Assembly (NCBI GenBank): GCA_002392655.1
Contig: DGHK01000050.1
Span: forward strand, 62,001-126,000
Length of the DNA stretch: 64,000 nt
Reading direction: 5' to 3'
Source of the DNA: Lachnospiraceae bacterium UBA3850
GTDB taxonomy: Bacteria > Bacillota > Clostridia > Lachnospirales > Lachnospiraceae
Notes under the pieces: generated by a model
Database searches by the model: none
Seen by the model: only the letters and a program-made list of their open reading frames with translations
What the model was told of the DNA's origin: nothing
Part shown: one piece after another, positions 27,635 to 36,080 of the stretch
Position numbering within the stretch: position 1 is the stretch's first letter
Layout: each line of letters begins with the position of its first letter
Program-made: the position numbers and the translations under genes

Positions 27635-29245
27635 ATGGGAAAGATAACAGGCTTTTTAGAATATGAAAGAAAGGATGGCCCGGTTGTGCCGGAGGAGGAA
27701 CGTATCAAGAACTTCCTCGAATTCCACGGACGCCTTACTCAGGAGGAACAGCAGAAGCAGGCGGCGCGTTGTATGGATTGCGGTGTACCGTTCTGTCAGG
27801 CAGGTATGATGATCGCGGGTATGGCTTCGGGCTGTCCACTTCACAATCTTGTGCCGGAGATAAATGATCTGGTGTTTAGAGGGGATATGGAGAAGGCTTA
27901 TGAAAGACTCTCCATAACTCACGGCTTTCCGGAGTTTACCTCGCGAGTTTGTCCTGCACTTTGCGAAAATGCATGTACCTGCGGACTTTATCAGGAGAGT
28001 GTTGCAACAAAGGAAAATGAAAAATCAGTTATAGAGTATGCTTATGAACATGGTCTGGTGAAGGAGACAGCTCCTGAGACGCGTACCGGAAAGAAGGTCG
28101 CAGTTGTCGGAAGTGGTCCTTCGGGATTAGCTGCTGCACAGCTTCTTAACAGGAGAGGTCATGAGGTCACAGTTTACGAACGAAGTGACAGGGTTGGTGG
28201 ACTTCTTCGTTATGGCATTCCGAATATGAAGCTTGATAAGTCTGTGATTGATAGACGCGTTAAGCTTATGGAAGAGGCTGGGATTAAGTTTGTAGTAAAT
28301 ACTGATGTCTCAGGTGATGGAAGTCATGGCATAAATGATGGAAGCAAAGGAGCAAAGGTCGGCAGTGCTGTAAATATCGTAAGTGCAGATGAATTAAAAG
28401 ATAAGTTCGATGCTGTTATACTCGCCTGCGGTGCTTCCAACCCAAGAGATATAAAAGCTCCGGGAAGAGAGGCTGAAGGGATATACTTTGCGGTGGACTT
28501 TCTTGGAAATGTGACTAAGTCGCTTCTTGATTCGGATTTTGCCATTTTAGATGATCTTCAAAATGATAAGAAGAAATCAAAAGGCTTCGGAAATGTAATA
28601 GATAAGGTCTACGGAAAGAATGTCATCGTAATCGGTGGTGGTGATACCGGAAATGATTGCGTCGGAACATCGATAAGACTTGGAGCAAAGTCTGTTACCC
28701 AGCTTGAGATGATGCCTTGTCCTCCGGAAAAAAGACTGGACTCAAATCCATGGCCTGAGTGGCCTCGAATTTTGAAGACTGACTATGGTCAGGAAGAGGC
28801 TATATATAAATTCGGACATGATCCTCGTATATATCAGACAACTGTTAAACAGTTTATTAAGGATGAAAAAGGAAAGCTTAGCGCGGTAGAAATCATTTCG
28901 CTTAAGCCTGAGAAGGATGAAAAAACAGGCAGGATGAATATGGTTCCTGTCGAGGGAAGTGAGAAGACACTTCCTGCAGAGCTTGTACTTATAGCGGCCG
29001 GCTTCCTCGGAAGTGAAAGCTATGTAACTGAAGGCTTCGGAGTAGAAGTAGATGGCAGGACAAATGTAAAGACTGAGCCGGGACATCATGCCGCAGAAAT
29101 AAAGAAAACTGATAAAAGCAAGGCGTCGGATGAGGCCAGGATATATACAGCCGGAGATATGCACAGAGGACAGTCACTCGTAGTCTGGGCTATCGCTGAA
29201 GGAAGAAAAGCCGCCTGTGAGGTAGATCGGGATCTCATGTGGTAG
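27635..29245 (+). CDS. gltD: Glutamate synthase small subunit
   Basis: This 536-residue flavoprotein passes electrons from NAD(P)H to GltB. N-terminal Cys clusters for 4Fe-4S centres are seen in CMDCGVPFC and CPALCENACTCGL. An FAD site VVGSGPSGLAAAQLLNRRG and an NAD(P)H site VIGGGDTGNDCVGT follow. It is somewhat longer than many GltD proteins because of charged insertions near residues 225-245 and 305-325 and another near 490. These look like surface loops and do not break motifs. It forms an operon with gltB. Confidence 0.96.
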   Translation: MGKITGFLEYERKDGPVVPEEERIKNFLEFHGRLTQEEQQKQAARCMDCGVPFCQAGMMIAGMASGCPLHNLVPEINDLVFRGDMEKAYERLSITHGFPEFTSRVCPALCENACTCGLYQESVATKENEKSVIEYAYEHGLVKETAPETRTGKKVAVVGSGPSGLAAAQLLNRRGHEVTVYERSDRVGGLLRYGIPNMKLDKSVIDRRVKLMEEAGIKFVVNTDVSGDGSHGINDGSKGAKVGSAVNIVSADELKDKFDAVILACGASNPRDIKAPGREAEGIYFAVDFLGNVTKSLLDSDFAILDDLQNDKKKSKGFGNVIDKVYGKNVIVIGGGDTGNDCVGTSIRLGAKSVTQLEMMPCPPEKRLDSNPWPEWPRILKTDYGQEEAIYKFGHDPRIYQTTVKQFIKDEKGKLSAVEIISLKPEKDEKTGRMNMVPVEGSEKTLPAELVLIAAGFLGSESYVTEGFGVEVDGRTNVKTEPGHHAAEIKKTDKSKASDEARIYTAGDMHRGQSLVVWAIAEGRKAACEVDRDLMW

Positions 29246-29252
29246 CCGAGCA

Positions 29253-29648
29253 TCACACAAGGTCTGACAGCTTCTTTGAATAGAAGAAGTCGTGTATCAG
29301 TTCGTTATATTCGTTCCACATAGGAAGGGTTTTACATTTGCCCTTCCTATTACATTTGTAGGATTTGTCTGCGAGGCACGCAACGGGAGCTAGTGTTCCC
29401 TCTGATGCTTCGATGATTTCTCCGATTGTGTATTTTTCCGGGGAGCGGTTCAGACTGTAACCACCGCCTTTTCCGCTAGCGCTAGTAACGAGTCCGGCAG
29501 TTACGAGAGTTTTCACAATTATCTCCAGATATTTTTTGGAAATGTCCTGTCTCTCGGATATATCCTTCAGAGGGATAAGTCCCTTATCTTTGTTTTCTGC
29601 AAGGTCAATCATTACTCTTATCGCATAACGTCCTTTTGTGGAAATCAT
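29253..29648 (-). CDS. Rrf2-family transcriptional regulator (CymR/IscR-like)
   Basis: This 131-residue winged-helix protein starts MISTKGRYAIRVMIDLAENK and carries the SGKGGGYSLNRSPEKYTIGE wing, as in Rrf2 regulators. Three Cys (91, 99, 105) lie where IscR-type members bind an Fe-S cluster, but the spacing is x7 and x5. It is convergent with gltD and divergent from the metY-cysK block, so a CymR-like role in sulfur control is plausible. An inverted repeat AACCTA-N9-TAGGTT around the metY leader promoter could be its operator. GGGGAA precedes its ATG. Confidence 0.88.
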   Translation of the reverse strand: MISTKGRYAIRVMIDLAENKDKGLIPLKDISERQDISKKYLEIIVKTLVTAGLVTSASGKGGGYSLNRSPEKYTIGEIIEASEGTLAPVACLADKSYKCNRKGKCKTLPMWNEYNELIHDFFYSKKLSDLV

Positions 29649-29731
29649 TTACTATTCCCCTTTTCTTATTATATTTAAAACCTAAGCTGATTATCCTACA
29701 AACTGCTAGGTAAAACAAGAGGTATTTTGTG

Positions 29732-29801
29732 GTTATAGGCTGAGCCTATAACGAGCTATAGTTTTAAACCTATTGACTGAGTAGGTTATTGATGATAAGA
29801 T
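29732..29801 (+). promoter_or_regulatory. Promoter and candidate Rrf2 operator upstream of metY leader
   Basis: A hairpin GTTATAGGC-TGA-GCCTATAAC (29732-29752) is followed by -35 TTGACT (29773-29778), a 17-bp spacer and -10 TAAGAT (29796-29801). The -35 sits inside AACCTA-TTGACTGAG-TAGGTT, which would let a bound repressor block it. A similar AACCTA word lies near 29679, nearer the regulator gene. Confidence 0.5.
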
Positions 29802-29876
29802 TCACATCGTAGCAACTGGAAAAACCGATAACCAAAAACAAGGTTGCGTGAGATCAGAGGAAGGAGGCGTAAGCAG

Positions 29877-30002
29877 ATGAAGTACGTGTTCACAGATAAT
29901 AAAAATTTTCATATGTGTTGTTGTCGAATGCAAAACTCCCGGGCATGTATTATGGCTGGTAGCTTAAAGTGTCGATGTATGCGCCTCGATAAAGTAAGCT
30001 GA
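29877..30002 (+). CDS. 41-residue cysteine-rich leader peptide of metY
   Basis: A strong AAGGAGG site precedes ATG 29877. The peptide has six Cys in 41 residues, including three consecutive Cys codons (29916-29924, in HMCCCRMQN) and a later KCRCM. Immediately after the Cys triplet the coding sequence contains the 5' arm of an antiterminator (29935-29945). This is the layout of amino-acid attenuation: ribosome stalling at Cys codons would favour antitermination and raise metY expression. The ORF is too short for normal gene finders. A peptide with its own function is possible but less likely. Confidence 0.75.
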   Translation: MKYVFTDNKNFHMCCCRMQNSRACIMAGSLKCRCMRLDKVS

Positions 30003-30059
30003 TCGAAAGATTGACCAGAACCATTTGCCCGGGAGAGAAAAGCTTCCTGGGCTATTTTT
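29935..30059 (+). promoter_or_regulatory. Attenuator: alternative antiterminator and terminator before metY
   Basis: ACTCCCGGGCA (29935-29945) can pair with TGCCCGGGAG (30026-30035). The same right-hand arm, GCCCGGGAG (30027-30035), can instead pair with CTTCCTGGGC (30043-30052), which is followed by TATTTTTA. The two pairings are exclusive. A further stem (CTGGT with ACCAG, AGCTTA with TAAGCT) lies between and overlaps the end of the leader peptide, providing the pause or protector helix. Confidence 0.75.
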
Positions 30060-30137
30060 AACCAAAGAGGGAAACCTGAGAAATTATTAAAAAAAGGGAT
30101 ACTTATTTATTATTAAGAAAAGAAAGAGGTATTAGAT

Positions 30138-31418
30138 ATGAGCGATTACAGATTTGAAACAAAGCAGTTACACGTTGGACAGGAGCAGTCAGATCCTACT
30201 ACAGATTCCAGAGCAGTTCCTATTTATCAGACAGTTGCATATACATTCCATAATGCTAAGCATGCAGCAGACAGATTTGGTCTTGCTGATCCGGGAAATA
30301 TATATGGCAGACTTACAAACTCAACTCAGGGAGTTCTTGAGGAGAGAATAGCAGCTCTTGAAGGCGGTAGCGCAGCACTTGCAGTAGCATCCGGTGCAGC
30401 TGCTATAGCATATACCATAGAAGCACTTGCAGCAAACGGTGGTCACATCGTGGCTCAGAAAACAATCTATGGCGGAACCTACAATCTGCTTGAACATACA
30501 TTTAAGCAGTTCGGAATCACATCAACTTTTGTAGATGTAAATAACCTGGATGAGTTAAAGGCAGCAATCCAGGATAATACAAGAGCTATCTTTATTGAAA
30601 CACTTGGAAATCCTAACAGTGATATACCTGATATCGAGACTATCGCAGGAATAGCACATAGTGCCGGATTACCACTTGTTATAGATAACACCTTTGGTAC
30701 CCCATATCTTATCAGACCTATTGAGTACGGAGCAGATATCGTTATCCACTCTGCAACAAAGTTCATCGGTGGCCACGGAACCACTCTGGGCGGAGTTATC
30801 GTAGAGTCAGGTAAGTTCGACTGGTCAGCATCAGGAAAGTATCCAAATATAGCAGCCCCTAACCCAAGCTATCATGGCATATCTTTCTATGATGCGGTCG
30901 GTCCAGCAGCATTTGTTACATACATAAGGGCTATACTCCTTCGTGATACCGGTGCATCTATATCACCATTCAACGCATTCCTTCTTCTTCAGGGTGTTGA
31001 GACACTTTCACTCAGACTCGAGAGACATGCAGAGAATGCAAAGAAGGTTGTAGAGTTCCTTGCTAAACATCCAAAAGTAGCAAAGGTTAATCATCCTCTT
31101 CTTGAGGATCATCCTAATCATGATCTGTACAAGAAATATTTCCCAAATGGCGGTGGCTCTATCTTCACATTTGAAATCAAGGGCGGTAAGGAAGAGGCCT
31201 GGAAGGTTATCGATAACCTGAAGATATTCTCAATCCTTGCAAATGTAGCTGATGTAAAGAGTTTGGTTATTCATCCTGCATCAACAACACATTCACAGCT
31301 TTCAGAAGAAGAGCTTCTTGCAAATGATATCAAGCAGAGTACAATCAGACTCTCAATCGGTACAGAGCATATCGATGATATCATTGAAGATCTTGATCAG
31401 GCACTCGCATCAATCTAA
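30138..31418 (+). CDS. metY: O-acetylhomoserine sulfhydrylase
   Basis: This 426-residue PLP enzyme makes homocysteine (or methionine with methanethiol) from O-acetylhomoserine. Motifs are YGRLTNSTQGVLEERIAALE, SGAAAIAYTIEALA, the VIDNTFGTPYLIRP stretch and the PLP lysine in HSATKFIGGHGTT. The length and the C-terminal SIGTEHIDDIIEDLDQAL are those of MetY/Cys-Met PLP enzymes. GAGGT precedes the ATG. It sits behind a cysteine-responsive attenuator and 101 bp before cysK, so the pair forms a sulfur-assimilation unit. Confidence 0.96.
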   Translation: MSDYRFETKQLHVGQEQSDPTTDSRAVPIYQTVAYTFHNAKHAADRFGLADPGNIYGRLTNSTQGVLEERIAALEGGSAALAVASGAAAIAYTIEALAANGGHIVAQKTIYGGTYNLLEHTFKQFGITSTFVDVNNLDELKAAIQDNTRAIFIETLGNPNSDIPDIETIAGIAHSAGLPLVIDNTFGTPYLIRPIEYGADIVIHSATKFIGGHGTTLGGVIVESGKFDWSASGKYPNIAAPNPSYHGISFYDAVGPAAFVTYIRAILLRDTGASISPFNAFLLLQGVETLSLRLERHAENAKKVVEFLAKHPKVAKVNHPLLEDHPNHDLYKKYFPNGGGSIFTFEIKGGKEEAWKVIDNLKIFSILANVADVKSLVIHPASTTHSQLSEEELLANDIKQSTIRLSIGTEHIDDIIEDLDQALASI

Positions 31419-31519
31419 GTAGTGAGGCCCTCCCGGAAAATAAAATGCATTCCTGCTCGCAGGAAAAAGTGTTATAATCCTATATAAACTATGGCAAAGA
31501 AAATAAGGAGAATAAAAAT

Positions 31520-32449
31520 ATGAGCAAGATATATAAGGGAACAACTGAACTCATAGGTAACACACCTCTTGTTGAGGTAGCAAATATAGAGAAGGAACTT
31601 GGACTCGAGGCGACTATACTCGTAAAGCTTGAGTACCTGAATCCTGCCGGAAGCGTTAAGGATCGTATCGCAAAGGCTATGATCGAGGACGCTGAGGAGA
31701 AGGGACTCTTAAAGGAAGGCTCAGTTATTATCGAGCCAACCAGTGGTAATACAGGTATTGGACTTGCATCAATCGCAGCTTCAAAGGGTTATCGTATAAT
31801 CCTTACAATGCCTGAGACTATGAGTGTTGAGAGAAGAAACATACTTAAGGCTTATGGTGCTGAGATAGTACTTACAGAAGGCGCAAAGGGAATGAAGGGA
31901 GCTATCGAAAAAGCAAATGAGCTTGCAAATGAGATAGATGGCGGTTTCATCCCAGGACAGTTCGTAAACCCTGCAAACCCGGCAATCCACAAGGCTACTA
32001 CAGGTCCGGAAATCTGGAATGATACAGATGGAAATGTAGATATCTTCATAGCAGGTGTCGGAACCGGCGGTACTGTAACAGGTGTAGGTGAGTATCTGAA
32101 GTCTAAGAAGCCTGATGTCAAGGTTGTTGCACTTGAGCCGGAAGATTCACCGGTACTTTCAGAAGGAAGAGCCGGAGCACATAAGATACAGGGAATCGGT
32201 GCAGGTTTTGTCCCTGACGTACTTAATACCGATATATTTGATGAGGTATTCAAAGCACCGAATGAGGATGCATTTGAAACAGCAAAGCTTCTTGCTAAGA
32301 AAGAGGGTATCTCTGTAGGTATCTCTTCAGGAGCTGCTCTTTTCGGAGCAATCCAGCTCGCAAAGAAGCCTGAGAATAAGGGTAAGGTTATAGTAGCTCT
32401 TCTTCCGGATAGCGGAGACAGATATTATTCCACAGCTCTGTTTAATTAA
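31520..32449 (+). CDS. cysK: Cysteine synthase (O-acetylserine sulfhydrylase)
   Basis: This 309-residue PLP enzyme converts O-acetylserine and sulfide to cysteine. The PLP lysine lies in LNPAGSVKDRIAKAM, the substrate loop is PTSGNTGIGLA, the phosphate-binding loop GVGTGGTVTGVG, and the C-terminal ISSGAALFGA is typical. A GC-rich hairpin TTCCTG-CTCG-CAGGAA and a TATAAT (near 31471) lie in the 101-bp gap after metY, so it may have a weak internal promoter as well as read-through. A strong terminator follows. Confidence 0.96.
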   Translation: MSKIYKGTTELIGNTPLVEVANIEKELGLEATILVKLEYLNPAGSVKDRIAKAMIEDAEEKGLLKEGSVIIEPTSGNTGIGLASIAASKGYRIILTMPETMSVERRNILKAYGAEIVLTEGAKGMKGAIEKANELANEIDGGFIPGQFVNPANPAIHKATTGPEIWNDTDGNVDIFIAGVGTGGTVTGVGEYLKSKKPDVKVVALEPEDSPVLSEGRAGAHKIQGIGAGFVPDVLNTDIFDEVFKAPNEDAFETAKLLAKKEGISVGISSGAALFGAIQLAKKPENKGKVIVALLPDSGDRYYSTALFN

Positions 32450-32472
32450 AATGTATAGGATATTATAATAAG

Positions 32473-32511
32473 AAAGAACCCCGACGCCGTTTTAAGGTGT
32501 CGGGGTTCTTT
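32473..32511. terminator. Strong terminator after cysK
   Basis: AAAGAACCCCGAC pairs with GTCGGGGTTCTTT around a GCC/GGT extension and a short loop. It lies between convergent genes and can act on both strands. Confidence 0.9.
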
Positions 32512-32532
32512 GTGTGCCCTCGCGGAGCCTGT

Positions 32533-32829
32533 TTATTTAACATGAACAGTTTCCATATGAGTCTGCGCTATATCCATAGCAGCCTTGTCATTTAGATCAC
32601 CTGATGTAGTGATTGCGGCCTTACAAATCGGGCAATTTCCATGCTGCACTATATAGCCTATACAGTAAAGCATAGCAAAGCCTGTACCAAAAGCTCTAAT
32701 GATCTCGTCGGCTTCATCTGATCCACCGGTTACCGTTTCCAGCTCATTCATATCTAACTTGCTGGTTTCCTTAAGGTCTACTCCCCTCATTTTAGCTATC
32801 TTTTCCACATCAATACTCTTATCAATCAT
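32533..32829 (-). CDS. Orphan double-glycine leader peptide, bacteriocin/RiPP-precursor-like
   Basis: This 98-residue product starts with a leader of the double-glycine type: LDMNELETVTGG ends at Gly35-Gly36, the usual cleavage site of peptidase-C39 ABC exporters. The core has a hydrophobic stretch (FGTGFAMLYCIGYIV) and then CPIC with later His91 and His96, plus Cys56, which could form a zinc knuckle or thioether/disulfide links. No maturation enzyme or C39 transporter is encoded within the window. AAGGAGG precedes the start. A role as secreted bacteriocin, signal or RiPP precursor is inferred from the leader only. Confidence 0.65.
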   Translation of the reverse strand: MIDKSIDVEKIAKMRGVDLKETSKLDMNELETVTGGSDEADEIIRAFGTGFAMLYCIGYIVQHGNCPICKAAITTSGDLNDKAAMDIAQTHMETVHVK

Positions 32830-32948
32830 TTTTACATCCTCCTTATTTTTAAATGTTTTTTGCTACAAAAATATATGTGATTTGTCTTTTGTTACTCACA
32901 TTTTATAATATCATATGTCACAGAATTGTCATAGAGATAAAAATAATC

Positions 32949-33070
32949 TTGACTTTTATTTTTAAAGTTATATACTGGTATTTGTTAATAAAATAAACAT
33001 CAAAAGGATGAAGCAAAGGCGCTTCGGAATACATAGGGATAGTGCCCCTATTGATTCCGAAGCGTCTTTT
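32949..33070 (+). promoter_or_regulatory. pyrG promoter and ANTAR-type antitermination leader
   Basis: TTGACT (32949-32954), a 16-bp spacer and TATACT (32971-32976) precede hairpin GAAGC-AAAGGC-GCTTC (33010-33025). Its loop and 3' arm overlap a terminator formed by GGCGCTTCGGAAT (33018-33030) with ATTCCGAAGCGTC (about 33053-33065) and an inner ATAGGG/CCCTAT stem, followed by TTTTCATTTTT. The -35/-10 region resembles the gltB promoter closely. Confidence 0.75.
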
Positions 33071-33137
33071 CATTTTTATTACAAAGCGTAGTGAAACAGT
33101 ATAGAAAACGATTAGCAAAAATGAAAGGGGAATCAAA

Positions 33138-34805
33138 ATGGCAAAGTTTATCTTCGTAACAGGTGGTGTAGTATCGGGACTGGGAAAGGGAATTACCGCA
33201 GCGTCTCTCGGACGCCTTTTGAAGGCTAGAGGCTTCAAGGTAGCGGCGCAGAAGCTGGATCCTTATATAAATGTTGACCCCGGAACCATGAGTCCTTATC
33301 AGCATGGAGAGGTTTATGTTACAGAGGATGGAGCCGAGACGGATCTGGACCTGGGACATTATGAGAGATTTATAGACGAGAATCTGAATAAGTATTCCAA
33401 TCTTACCTCCGGTAAGGTTTATTGGAACGTCCTGAATAAGGAGCGTCAGGGAAAGTACCTGGGCTCAACGGTGCAGGTTATCCCGCATATCACAAATGAA
33501 ATCAAGGACTTTGTTTACAGAGTCGGAAATGAATCAGATGCTGATATAGTCATCACCGAAATAGGTGGAACAATCGGTGATATGGAATCACAGCCGTTTA
33601 TAGAGGCTGTTCGTCAGATATCTCTAGAGGTTGGAAAAGAGAACTCTCTTTTCATACACGTAACACTTGTTCCCTTCCTGCATGGTTCCGATGAACATAA
33701 GTCAAAGCCAACACAGCACTCTGTAAAGGAGCTTCAAGGAATGGGAGTTCGTCCGGACATAATCGTGCTCAGGTGCGATGAACCGCTGGAGCCAAATATA
33801 TTTAAGAAGATATCCATGTTCTGTAACGTAAAGGAGGACTGCGTTATAGAGAACAGAACCCTTCCGAGTCTGTACGAGGCACCTCTTATGCTTGAGGATG
33901 CGGGGCTTGCGAATGTGGTCTGCCGGGAGCTGGGGCTCGAAGCAGGAGAGCCGGATCTGACCGAATGGAAAAAGCTGGTGGCAAATATCGAAAATATGCA
34001 TAAGGAAATAACCATTGGTCTGGTTGGTAAGTATATCCAGCTACATGACGCATATCTATCAGTTGCAGAGGCTCTTCGTCATGCCGGCTACGGCTTTGGT
34101 GTGGATGTAAAAATCGAGTGGATCGATTCCGAAGAGATAGACCATTCAAATGTAGATATGAAGCTTCAGCATCTTCAGGGAATAATTGTTCCGGGTGGCT
34201 TCGGCGATAGAGGTGTAGAGGGAATGATCCTTGCTGCCCAGTTTGCACGAACACACAAGATTCCTTATTTTGGAATATGCCTCGGAATGCAGATAGCAGT
34301 TATTGAGTTTGCAAGAAACGTAGCAGGACTTAAGGATGCATGCTCGGGAGAATTCCACGATGCAACCGGCACCAAGGTTATCGACTTTATGCCGGGACAG
34401 TCTGACAGCGTAGATAAGGGTGGAACTCTGAGACTCGGAAGCTACCCTTGTGTAGTAACTAAGTCTACCATACTTGAAGAGTGTTATCTGTCCGAGCTGG
34501 ATAATGCTGCGGAGGGTAGTGTCAGCACAGAGAAGACAGCAGATGGAAAGCTCCTTATTCATGAGAGACATCGTCATAGATACGAATTCAATAATGATTA
34601 TAAAGAAAAGTTGACCGGTGCAGGACTTGTTATCTCTGGCCAGTCACCTGATGGAAATCTGGTAGAGACGGTTGAGGTGTCAGACCATCCGTTCTTTGTT
34701 GGCGTGCAGTATCACCCTGAGTTTAAATCGCGTCCAAATCGTCCACATCCGGTCTTTAAAAAATTTATCGAAAGTGCTATAGTCTTTATGACGAAAAAAG
34801 CATAA
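33138..34805 (+). CDS. pyrG: CTP synthase
   Basis: This 555-residue enzyme converts UTP to CTP using glutamine and ATP. The synthetase domain (1-270) has [39 protein letters not shown] and [15 protein letters not shown]. The class I amidotransferase domain (about 290-550) has the nucleophile Cys in GICLGMQ and the His-Glu pair in [17 protein letters not shown] precedes the ATG. It heads the cluster pyrG-carA-carB-glnA-like-ANTAR regulator, and its own leader carries the AAAGGC hairpin, so control by nitrogen state would reach pyrimidine synthesis. Confidence 0.97.
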   Translation: MAKFIFVTGGVVSGLGKGITAASLGRLLKARGFKVAAQKLDPYINVDPGTMSPYQHGEVYVTEDGAETDLDLGHYERFIDENLNKYSNLTSGKVYWNVLNKERQGKYLGSTVQVIPHITNEIKDFVYRVGNESDADIVITEIGGTIGDMESQPFIEAVRQISLEVGKENSLFIHVTLVPFLHGSDEHKSKPTQHSVKELQGMGVRPDIIVLRCDEPLEPNIFKKISMFCNVKEDCVIENRTLPSLYEAPLMLEDAGLANVVCRELGLEAGEPDLTEWKKLVANIENMHKEITIGLVGKYIQLHDAYLSVAEALRHAGYGFGVDVKIEWIDSEEIDHSNVDMKLQHLQGIIVPGGFGDRGVEGMILAAQFARTHKIPYFGICLGMQIAVIEFARNVAGLKDACSGEFHDATGTKVIDFMPGQSDSVDKGGTLRLGSYPCVVTKSTILEECYLSELDNAAEGSVSTEKTADGKLLIHERHRHRYEFNNDYKEKLTGAGLVISGQSPDGNLVETVEVSDHPFFVGVQYHPEFKSRPNRPHPVFKKFIESAIVFMTKKA

Positions 34806-34879
34806 GCATGAAGGGCACTGTTCAGACAAGGCTCGTGAATGCATATATCACATCATATTAAAAAGAATGGAAGTGCAAA

Positions 34880-36025
34880 ATGTCATCTTATAACAAAAAA
34901 CTTATCTTAGAGGACGGGAGTGAGTACCTCGGCTATGGCTTCGGCGCAGACAAAGAAGCAGTGTGTGAGATAGTATTTAACACATCAATGGTCGGCTATC
35001 AGGAAATCATTTCCGATCCATCCTACACGGATCAGGCAATCGTAATGTCCTATCCGCTCATCGGAAACTATGGAATAACAGATGAGGACTTCGAGAGTAA
35101 AATGATTAATCTCGGAGCTCTTATTGTGCGAGAGGTAAATGAGTTTCCATCGAATTTCCGTTTCACGAGAACTCTTTCAGAACTCCTTGAGGACTCTGAT
35201 GTTCCGGGAGTTTACGGAGTTGATACGAGAAAGCTTGTAAGAAGTATAAGAGATAACGGTTCGGGAAAGGTCCTCATAACTGATATAAGTACCACGAAGG
35301 AAGAGGGACTTAAGAAGCTGAGAGAAACTGAACTTAGACGTGATGCGGTTGAGAGATGCAGCTGTAAGAAGAGATGGTATGCAAGAACCTCAAATCATAA
35401 GTTCAGTGTTGTTGCAATCGACTGCGGAATGAAGATGAATATCGTTAGAGAGCTTAATTCACACGGCTGCAACGTAACAGTTGTTCCTTACAATACACCT
35501 GCAGAGGAAATCATGAAAATGAATCCTGATGGACTGTTCATTTCAAACGGTCCCGGAGATCCTGAGGATGTACCTGAGGTTATAGAGACACTTAAGACTC
35601 TTAAAGGAAAGCTTCCTATGTTTGGAATATGTCTCGGACATCAGCTGATAGCACTTGCTCACGGAGCAAAGACCTACAAGCTTAAGTTCGGTCATCGTGG
35701 AGGAAATCATCCGGTTAAGGATCTGGCAACAGGAAAAATAGAAATAACAAGTCAGAATCACAGCTATGCGGTAGATGATTCAACAGTTGAGGGAACAGGT
35801 CTTAAGGTGTCACACATTAACCTGCTTGATAATACTGTAGAGGGACTCTGTAATTATGATATGACTGAGGAGGCTGCAACAGAGCCGGCAGATGCTAAAG
35901 CTTTTGAACCAAGGATATTCTCTGTTCAGTATCATCCGGAGAGTGCGCCTGGACCACAGGACAGTACTTACCTGTTTGATAGATTTATCAGCAATATGCA
36001 GCTGAGTAAGGATAGTAAGAATTAG
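34880..36025 (+). CDS. carA: Carbamoyl phosphate synthase small subunit
   Basis: This 381-residue subunit hydrolyses glutamine and channels ammonia to CarB. The N-terminal half has FNTSMVGYQEIISDPSY, and the class I amidotransferase half has NGPGDPEDVPE, the nucleophile in GICLGHQLIA and the His-Glu pair in QYHPESAPGP. It is 74 bp behind pyrG and 55 bp before carB with no terminator between, so the three are probably one transcript. It feeds both arginine and pyrimidine synthesis. Confidence 0.97.
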   Translation: MSSYNKKLILEDGSEYLGYGFGADKEAVCEIVFNTSMVGYQEIISDPSYTDQAIVMSYPLIGNYGITDEDFESKMINLGALIVREVNEFPSNFRFTRTLSELLEDSDVPGVYGVDTRKLVRSIRDNGSGKVLITDISTTKEEGLKKLRETELRRDAVERCSCKKRWYARTSNHKFSVVAIDCGMKMNIVRELNSHGCNVTVVPYNTPAEEIMKMNPDGLFISNGPGDPEDVPEVIETLKTLKGKLPMFGICLGHQLIALAHGAKTYKLKFGHRGGNHPVKDLATGKIEITSQNHSYAVDDSTVEGTGLKVSHINLLDNTVEGLCNYDMTEEAATEPADAKAFEPRIFSVQYHPESAPGPQDSTYLFDRFISNMQLSKDSKN

Positions 36026-36080
36026 TATATCTTGAAAAATGAGTTTAAATAAAAATCTGATTATATAAAAGGAAAAGAAG

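Noticed and set aside
31440..31520. Possible second attenuator between metY and cysK
   Set aside because: The TTCCTG-CTCG-CAGGAA hairpin has no T-run and no competing partner or leader ORF.
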